Origin: Arthrobacter sp. Alg241-R88
GTDB lineage: Bacteria > Actinomycetota > Actinomycetes > Actinomycetales > Micrococcaceae
Direction: 5' to 3'
Length of the DNA stretch: 64,000 bases
NCBI RefSeq assembly: GCF_900537115.1
Contig: NZ_UNRG01000001.1
Span: 63,121-127,120, forward strand
Below the pieces are notes generated by a model. It was not told where the DNA came from. It worked only from the letters and a program-made list of their open reading frames with translations, and ran no database searches. The translations under genes and the position numbers were made by a program. Positions 60,108-64,000 of this stretch are shown here, piece after piece; positions within the stretch are counted from its first letter, which is position 1; every line of letters begins with the position of its first letter.

Positions 60108-60137
60108 CCGCCTGACCTCCGGGGCGGGTGGCGGCCC

Positions 60138-60156
60138 GCGGGCCTGATCGGCCCGC
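60138..60156 (+). terminator. terminator hairpin after the DJ-1/PfpI gene
   Basis: GCGGGCC (60138-60144) and GGCCCGC (60150-60156) with a TGATC loop, extended by imperfect flanking pairs, followed by CCCTTTCT. It lies 31 bases after the stop. Confidence 0.5.
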
Positions 60157-60179
60157 CGGCGGCCCTTTCTGAATCCCCA

Positions 60180-60296
60180 GTGTTCCCTCAGGGTTAAAGA
60201 AAAGTTCCGCGGGGAGGAATTACTCCAAGCGGTAGAGTGTTGGAGTTTGCAGCGACGCTGATCGCGCACCACTTCCACAACTCCCTGAGGGAACAC
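60180..60296 (+). promoter_or_regulatory. long-range inverted repeat covering the MFS exporter ribosome binding site
   Basis: GTGTTCCCTCAGGG (60180-60193) and CCCTGAGGGAACAC (60283-60296) are perfect 14-base complements 89 bases apart. The right arm contains the GAGGGAA binding site (60287-60293) of the exporter that starts at 60299. If transcription starts upstream of the left arm, the stem would hide the site; if it starts inside, the repeat acts on DNA. Confidence 0.6.
60222..60246. promoter_or_regulatory. ACTCCAA-N11-TTGGAGT inverted repeat
   Basis: Perfect 7-base arms at 60222-60228 and 60240-60246 flank TAGAGT, a possible -10. It may be a regulator operator or the inner hairpin of the leader. 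Confidence 0.42.
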
Positions 60297-60298
60297 GC

Positions 60299-61777
60299 AT
60301 GTCTACCGAAGTTTCTCCGAACGCCAGCGGCCAGTCCGTTAAGGCTGCAGGAACCAAGCCCTCCTCACCGGAGAAGATGTCCCGCGAATCGGTGACCATC
60401 ATCAGCACGCTGTTGGTGGCAACGTTTGTGGTGATCCTCAACGAGACCATCATGAACGTCGCCCTGCAGCGGCTCATGGTGGAACTCCAGGTGGACGCGC
60501 CCACCGTCCAGTGGCTCTCCACCGGCTTTATGCTCACCATGGCCGTGGTGATCCCCACCACTGGATTCATCCTGCAGAGCCTGTCCACCCGGGCTGTGTT
60601 TATGCTGGCCATGGGCCTGTTCGCCGGCGGTACCGCGCTCGCGGCAGTAGCTCCCGGCTTTGAGCTGCTCCTGCTGGCCCGGATCGTCCAGGCCGGCGGT
60701 ACGGCCATTATGCTGCCGCTGCTGATGACCACCATTCTGACCCTGGTTCCGCTGGCCAAGCGCGGCGCCGTGATGGGCAACGTCAGCATCGCAATCTCCG
60801 TGGCCCCGGCCATGGGCCCCACGGTTTCCGGTCTTATCCTTGAGCACTTCACCTGGCGCTTTATGTTTGTGTTCGTCCTCCCCGTGGCCCTCGCCGCCCT
60901 TGCCATTGGTGCCAAGTACCTGACCAACATCGGCGAGGTGGAGAAGACAAAGCTGGACGCACTTTCCGTTGTCCTCACCGTCCCGGCATTCGGCGGACTG
61001 GTCTATGGACTGAGCCAGATCGGCGGCGGCCACGGCGGCCAGGCCGGCCCCGGCGCCGTCGCGATCACCGCTCTGGTGATCGGCGTCGTCGGCCTCACGG
61101 CATTTGTCCTCCGCCAGGTGCGCCTGCAGAAGGCCGAAGCCCCGCTGCTGGACCTGCGCGCCTTCAAATTCCGCATGTTCACCGTTTCGGTCCTGCTGAT
61201 GGTGGTGGCAATGATGGCGCTGTTCGGCGGCGTCATCCTGCTGCCCCTGTACCTGCAGGAGATTCGCGGCCTGGGCTCCCTGGAGACCGGCCTGGCGCTC
61301 CTCCCCGGCGGCCTGGCGATGGGCCTGTTGGGGCCGGTCATCGGCCGGCTGTTCGATAAGGTAGGGCCGCTGCCGCTCACCATCACCGGCTCCATCCTCA
61401 TGGTGCTGGCCCTCTGGCAGTTCTCAATGCTCGACGCCGGCACGTCCGTGGCGTGGATCGTCACCCTTCACGTGGGGCTGAGTTTCGGTTTGGCACTGCT
61501 CTTCACTCCGGCGTTCACAACGGGACTGAACCCGCTTCCGCCGCACCTCTACTCGCACGGGTCCGCAATCATGAGCACCACGCAGCAGGTGGCCGGCGCC
61601 GCGGGCACCGCCCTGCTGGTGTCCATCTTCGCGGTCGTTTCCGCGACGTCGGGACTCGTCGCCGGGATGAGCGCCGCCTTCCTGACGGCGACCGTCATAG
61701 CCCTCGCCGCCGTCGTACTTTCAGCGATGATGCGCAAGACCGAAGGTGCCGCCCCGGGGCACGCTCCCGGCCACTGA
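60299..61777 (+). CDS. DHA2-type MFS multidrug exporter
   Basis: 492 residues, 14 predicted membrane helices. IISTLLVATFVVILNETIMNVALQRLMVELQVDAPTVQWLSTGFMLTMAVVIPTTGFILQSL (DHA2 motif D1 with N-E-T-I-M-N-V-A), LLLARIVQAGGTAIMLPLLMTTIL and NVSIAISVAPAMGPTVSGLILEHFTWRFMFVFVLP (motif C GP-x-xSG) are EmrB/QacA hallmarks. Exports drugs or small metabolites with proton antiport. It has its own leader of 191 bases with the inverted repeats at 60180-60296. A long palindromic element follows. Confidence 0.93.
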   Translation: MSTEVSPNASGQSVKAAGTKPSSPEKMSRESVTIISTLLVATFVVILNETIMNVALQRLMVELQVDAPTVQWLSTGFMLTMAVVIPTTGFILQSLSTRAVFMLAMGLFAGGTALAAVAPGFELLLLARIVQAGGTAIMLPLLMTTILTLVPLAKRGAVMGNVSIAISVAPAMGPTVSGLILEHFTWRFMFVFVLPVALAALAIGAKYLTNIGEVEKTKLDALSVVLTVPAFGGLVYGLSQIGGGHGGQAGPGAVAITALVIGVVGLTAFVLRQVRLQKAEAPLLDLRAFKFRMFTVSVLLMVVAMMALFGGVILLPLYLQEIRGLGSLETGLALLPGGLAMGLLGPVIGRLFDKVGPLPLTITGSILMVLALWQFSMLDAGTSVAWIVTLHVGLSFGLALLFTPAFTTGLNPLPPHLYSHGSAIMSTTQQVAGAAGTALLVSIFAVVSATSGLVAGMSAAFLTATVIALAAVVLSAMMRKTEGAAPGHAPGH

Positions 61778-61788
61778 CCCACCCCTGG

Positions 61789-61854
61789 CCCAACTGAGTA
61801 GCGCTAAGTGTCGTTTTGACCGCCCAGAACGACACTTGGCGCTACTTACTTGGG
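61789..61854. repeat. 27-base palindromic element between convergent genes
   Basis: Arms 61789-61815 and 61828-61854 (27 bases, three mismatches; core 19 bases with one mismatch, AGTAGCGCTAAGTG and on) with a 12-base loop, between the MFS exporter and hydrolase stops. Flanking CTGACCCA/TGGGTCAG adds another pairing. Same architecture as the other palindromic elements. Confidence 0.85.
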
Positions 61855-62691
61855 TCAGCCGGCGTAGAAGTCCGCGAGTTCCTTGATCAGCCGGTCCGGG
61901 GCTTTGATGACGCCGTCGTGGCCGTGGCCGGGCAGGATGGTGTAGCTGGAGCCTGAGAGGACGTCGTGGATCTGGCCGCAGGCCACCCCGAAGTAGGCCG
62001 GGCTCTTTTCGCCCACCACGATCAGGGTCTCCAGCGGCAGTTCCAGGAACGGCTCTGCGGGCATGTCCGCGGCGATGATCGCCTTGATTTCCCGGACGCC
62101 GGTCCTCATCATCTCGCGCTGCTGCCTGCCCTCGGACGTTCCGGCCGTCAGCTTGTTGGCCAGGGTCAGCATGGAAAGCGGCATGCGGGATGAGAAGGCG
62201 CCGCCAGCTTCAAGGCCGCGCTGCAGGACGGCGAGGGCGCGGTCGTCATCCCCGGCAGCGGCGGCGCGCTCGTACTCGGCGGTCCAGTCCGCCTTGACGC
62301 TGTGGTTCACGGAGACTGCGGGGTCATAGACAGCGAGCCGTTCCACCGGGAGTGTACGGGCGGCGTGAAGGGCGACGGCGCCGCCGAAGCTGTGGCCGAA
62401 AACGTCCGTGCTGGAGGTGTGCTTCATGACCGTCGCCAGGTCCCGGATGTCCACATCGAGGGTGTAGTCCTCCGGCTGCGGCGACGAGGAGCCCCGGCCC
62501 CGTCTGTTGAACGTGTGGACCGGCCGGCCCAGCGCTGCGCTGAGCTTCTGCGCGAACCTGGTGTAGTCCGCCGCGGTCACCATTGAGGGCGGGACAATAA
62601 CAACGCCCGAACCGGCGGAAGCGAATTCCGCGCCTGTGGAGAAGAGCTCCAGAGTGCCGCCGTCGGGGGTCCTGATGTTCTCACGCGTCAT
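61855..62691 (-). CDS. alpha/beta hydrolase
   Basis: 278 residues from ATG 62691. VVIVPPSMVTAADYTRFAQKLSAALGRPVHTFNRRGRGSS replaces the usual HG oxyanion loop with PP. The nucleophile elbow is VFGHSFGGAVALHAA, and His is in LPGHGHDGVIKAPDRLIKELADFY. It resembles small cytosolic esterase/lyase-type hydrolases acting on unknown substrates. The stop overlaps the edge of the palindromic element. A TetR gene lies upstream, 74 bases away on the same strand, and could control it. Confidence 0.88.
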   Translation of the reverse strand: MTRENIRTPDGGTLELFSTGAEFASAGSGVVIVPPSMVTAADYTRFAQKLSAALGRPVHTFNRRGRGSSSPQPEDYTLDVDIRDLATVMKHTSSTDVFGHSFGGAVALHAARTLPVERLAVYDPAVSVNHSVKADWTAEYERAAAAGDDDRALAVLQRGLEAGGAFSSRMPLSMLTLANKLTAGTSEGRQQREMMRTGVREIKAIIAADMPAEPFLELPLETLIVVGEKSPAYFGVACGQIHDVLSGSSYTILPGHGHDGVIKAPDRLIKELADFYAG

Positions 62692-62765
62692 GTTCCGAGC
62701 CTAGCCGAGCAACCTGAACACAGGCACCATGGACACCGTCAGCCGCCTGGGGCGCACAACGTCCG

Positions 62766-63437
62766 TCAGCCGAGGCTTTTGATGAGCACGGCGCTTTGTT
62801 CGCGAATGGCGGTCAGCTCCCGGCCAAGCCCGCAGAGGATAAGCCCGGCATCAGCCGCCTGCAGCGGCGAGCCGGATGTCGCCATTCCGTCAGCGCGAAG
62901 GTTAATCAGGGATTCAACAAGGCGGAAGGCGAGATCGCCCCGATCGTCTCCTAAAGCGACTGCAGGGTCACTGGGGGACAGCGCCGCTCCCAGCTCCCGG
63001 TACAGGTTGCGCAGCTCCTGCCGGTTTGCGAGGAAACGGGCGAAGCGCGCGCTGCGGGCCTCGGGCAGGTGGTAGAGGACTCCGAGGTTCCAGCGGGCGC
63101 TGCACAGTTGCCTTCCGTCGTAGAGCGCGACGGCGTGGAGCCGGCTTCCGGCCGGAGCCTCACTTGGCGGCAGGGCCGCCACCGCGCGCGCAAACTTCAG
63201 CCCGCCCAGCACGGTGCCCTCCAGCAGGTCTTCGAGGATGTCGTCCTTGGTTTTGAAGTGGTGGTAAAGGGATGACTGCCTGATCCCCACGGCATCCGCA
63301 ATGGAGCGGGTGGACGTGTTGGCGAACCCCTGGGTGGTGAAAAGCTCGGCCGCCGCATCCAGGATTTCGTCACGGGCGGTGGCCCCGGGCCTGGAGGGCT
63401 GTTGGCTGCGGGGTCTCCCCGGTCCGGCTGAAGTCAC
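62766..63437 (-). CDS. TetR family regulator
   Basis: 223 residues. A Pro/Arg-rich arm (GPGRPRSQQPSRPG), then the helix-turn-helix ARDEILDAAAELFTTQGFANTSTRSIADAVGIRQSSLYHHFKTKDDILEDLL, then an all-helical ligand domain. Ligand unknown. It is divergent from the APC permease across 227 bases and upstream of the alpha/beta hydrolase on its own strand, so either or both could be targets. The intervening region contains no obvious palindrome; TTTTACAGAGG and AACTATCAAG (near 63570) are possible promoter boxes for the permease. Confidence 0.88.
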   Translation of the reverse strand: MTSAGPGRPRSQQPSRPGATARDEILDAAAELFTTQGFANTSTRSIADAVGIRQSSLYHHFKTKDDILEDLLEGTVLGGLKFARAVAALPPSEAPAGSRLHAVALYDGRQLCSARWNLGVLYHLPEARSARFARFLANRQELRNLYRELGAALSPSDPAVALGDDRGDLAFRLVESLINLRADGMATSGSPLQAADAGLILCGLGRELTAIREQSAVLIKSLG

Positions 63438-63664
63438 CGCATCATTCTTGCACCCGCATCGGGGCCTTCGCGGCGCTCCGGCTGGAGGTGAGGGGACGGA
63501 AATACAGCGGAAACAAGATGTCTATGTGCCTTTTACAGAGGCGAAACTCGTTGGGGACATCACGCTGGAAAACTATCAAGTGACCGGTATTCCGCAGCCA
63601 TCGGCCGAGTGCTGCATTATCGGCAGGCTCCACCCCAACGCCGTTCCAGCCCCCGGAGAATCCG

Positions 63665-64000
63665 ATGACTTCAACCGTTCTTCCCACCGTCCACGCGGAC
63701 GATGCGGACCTGACGTCCCTTGGCTACGAGCCCACGCTTCACCGGAAACTCGGCCGCTACGCTTCCTTCGCCGCCGGTTTTTCCTTTGTGTCCATCCTGA
63801 CCACCATCTTCCAGCTGTTCGCCTTCGGCTACTCGTTCGCCGGGCCGGCCTTCTTCTGGACCTGGCCGGTGGTGCTGGTGGGCCAGCTTCTTGTGGCCCT
63901 GAACTTCGCCGAACTCGCCGCCCGCTACCCGCTGTCGGGAGCCGTGTACCAGTGGGCACGCCGTGTGGGTGGCGAGGGCGTGGGCTGGTTCGCCGGCTGG
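63665..64000 (+). CDS. APC-superfamily amino-acid permease (partial, runs off the window)
   Basis: 112 codons visible from ATG 63665 with CGGAGAA upstream. DDADLTSLGYEPTLHRKLGRYASFAAGFSFVSILTTIFQLFAFGYSFAGPAFFWTWPVVLVGQLLVALNFAELAARYPLSGAVYQWARRVGGEGVGWFAGW shows the first two membrane helices and the loop ELAARYPLSGAVYQW that is conserved in the GABA/amino-acid permease BAT1/YhdG-like branch. It is a proton- or sodium-coupled amino-acid or polyamine importer, exact substrate not readable. The remaining ten or so helices lie beyond the window. Confidence 0.88.
   Translation, partial: MTSTVLPTVHADDADLTSLGYEPTLHRKLGRYASFAAGFSFVSILTTIFQLFAFGYSFAGPAFFWTWPVVLVGQLLVALNFAELAARYPLSGAVYQWARRVGGEGVGWFAGW

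Noticed and set aside
1..64000. tRNA, rRNA, CRISPR, prophage or transposase genes
   Set aside because: No stretch shows cloverleaf features, regularly spaced repeats, or transposase or integrase motifs.

Overview
The window is high-GC DNA whose gene content points to an Actinobacterium of the Micrococcaceae (Arthrobacter/Pseudarthrobacter type). Indicators are the ftsH-folE-folP-folB-folK-DUF3180-PH-DUF2520-panC block, an ANTAR regulator, a LysG/LysE pair, a mycolate-free lipid-kinase and penicillin-binding set, many GTG/TTG starts and very short intergenic gaps. I see no rRNA, tRNA, CRISPR array, transposase or phage gene, and no gene-free stretch longer than about 260 bases. Both edges cut a gene: an EAL-domain protein on the left and an amino-acid permease on the right.

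Layout. 1-3.7 kb: minus-strand c-di-GMP signalling cluster (REC-GAF histidine kinase, HAMP-GGDEF-EAL protein, partial EAL protein with a small N-terminal domain). 3.9-10.4 kb: stress and housekeeping genes (methyltransferase, conserved hypotheticals, a YohF-like and a YghA/YdaD-like short-chain dehydrogenase, glycerate kinase, DUF6328). 10.5-18 kb: glycosyltransferase, GAF-ANTAR regulator, SGNH hydrolase, uracil permease divergent from a RutE-like reductase, 2H phosphoesterase, phosphoglucomutase. 18-22.7 kb: NERD protein, LysG/LysE amino-acid export pair, DUF4190 protein, NCS1 permease. 22.9-27.9 kb: GntR regulator divergent from a MatC-type malonate carrier, a CoA transferase and a fused AccD-AccA-like carboxyltransferase, read here as a possible biotin-independent malonate catabolic operon. 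27.9-37.9 kb: LapA protein, amidase-peptidase E pair, rhodanese, prephenate dehydratase, lipid kinase, serS, HAD and histidine phosphatases. 38-44.3 kb: phosphoketolase, DUF429, esterases, pyrophosphatase.

44.4-58.2 kb is one long plus-strand run: dacB, zincin-type metalloprotease, tilS, hpt, ftsH, four folate genes, DUF3180, two PH-domain membrane proteins, DUF2520, panC. Many of these genes overlap by 4-20 bases, so co-transcription is likely and links purine salvage, membrane proteolysis, folate and pantothenate synthesis. 58.3-64 kb: a small protein related to the N-terminus of the left-edge EAL protein, two TetR regulators, a DJ-1/PfpI protein, an MFS exporter, a hydrolase and an APC permease.

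Non-coding structure stands out. Six long palindromic intergenic elements (three copies of one family within 3.3 kb) sit at gene ends. A TAAG-N4-CT(T/G)A motif lies upstream of four stress-type genes. A 14-bp inverted repeat covers the ribosome binding site of the MFS exporter. Several regulator-type operators are readable (TetR, LysR, GntR, LacI-like).
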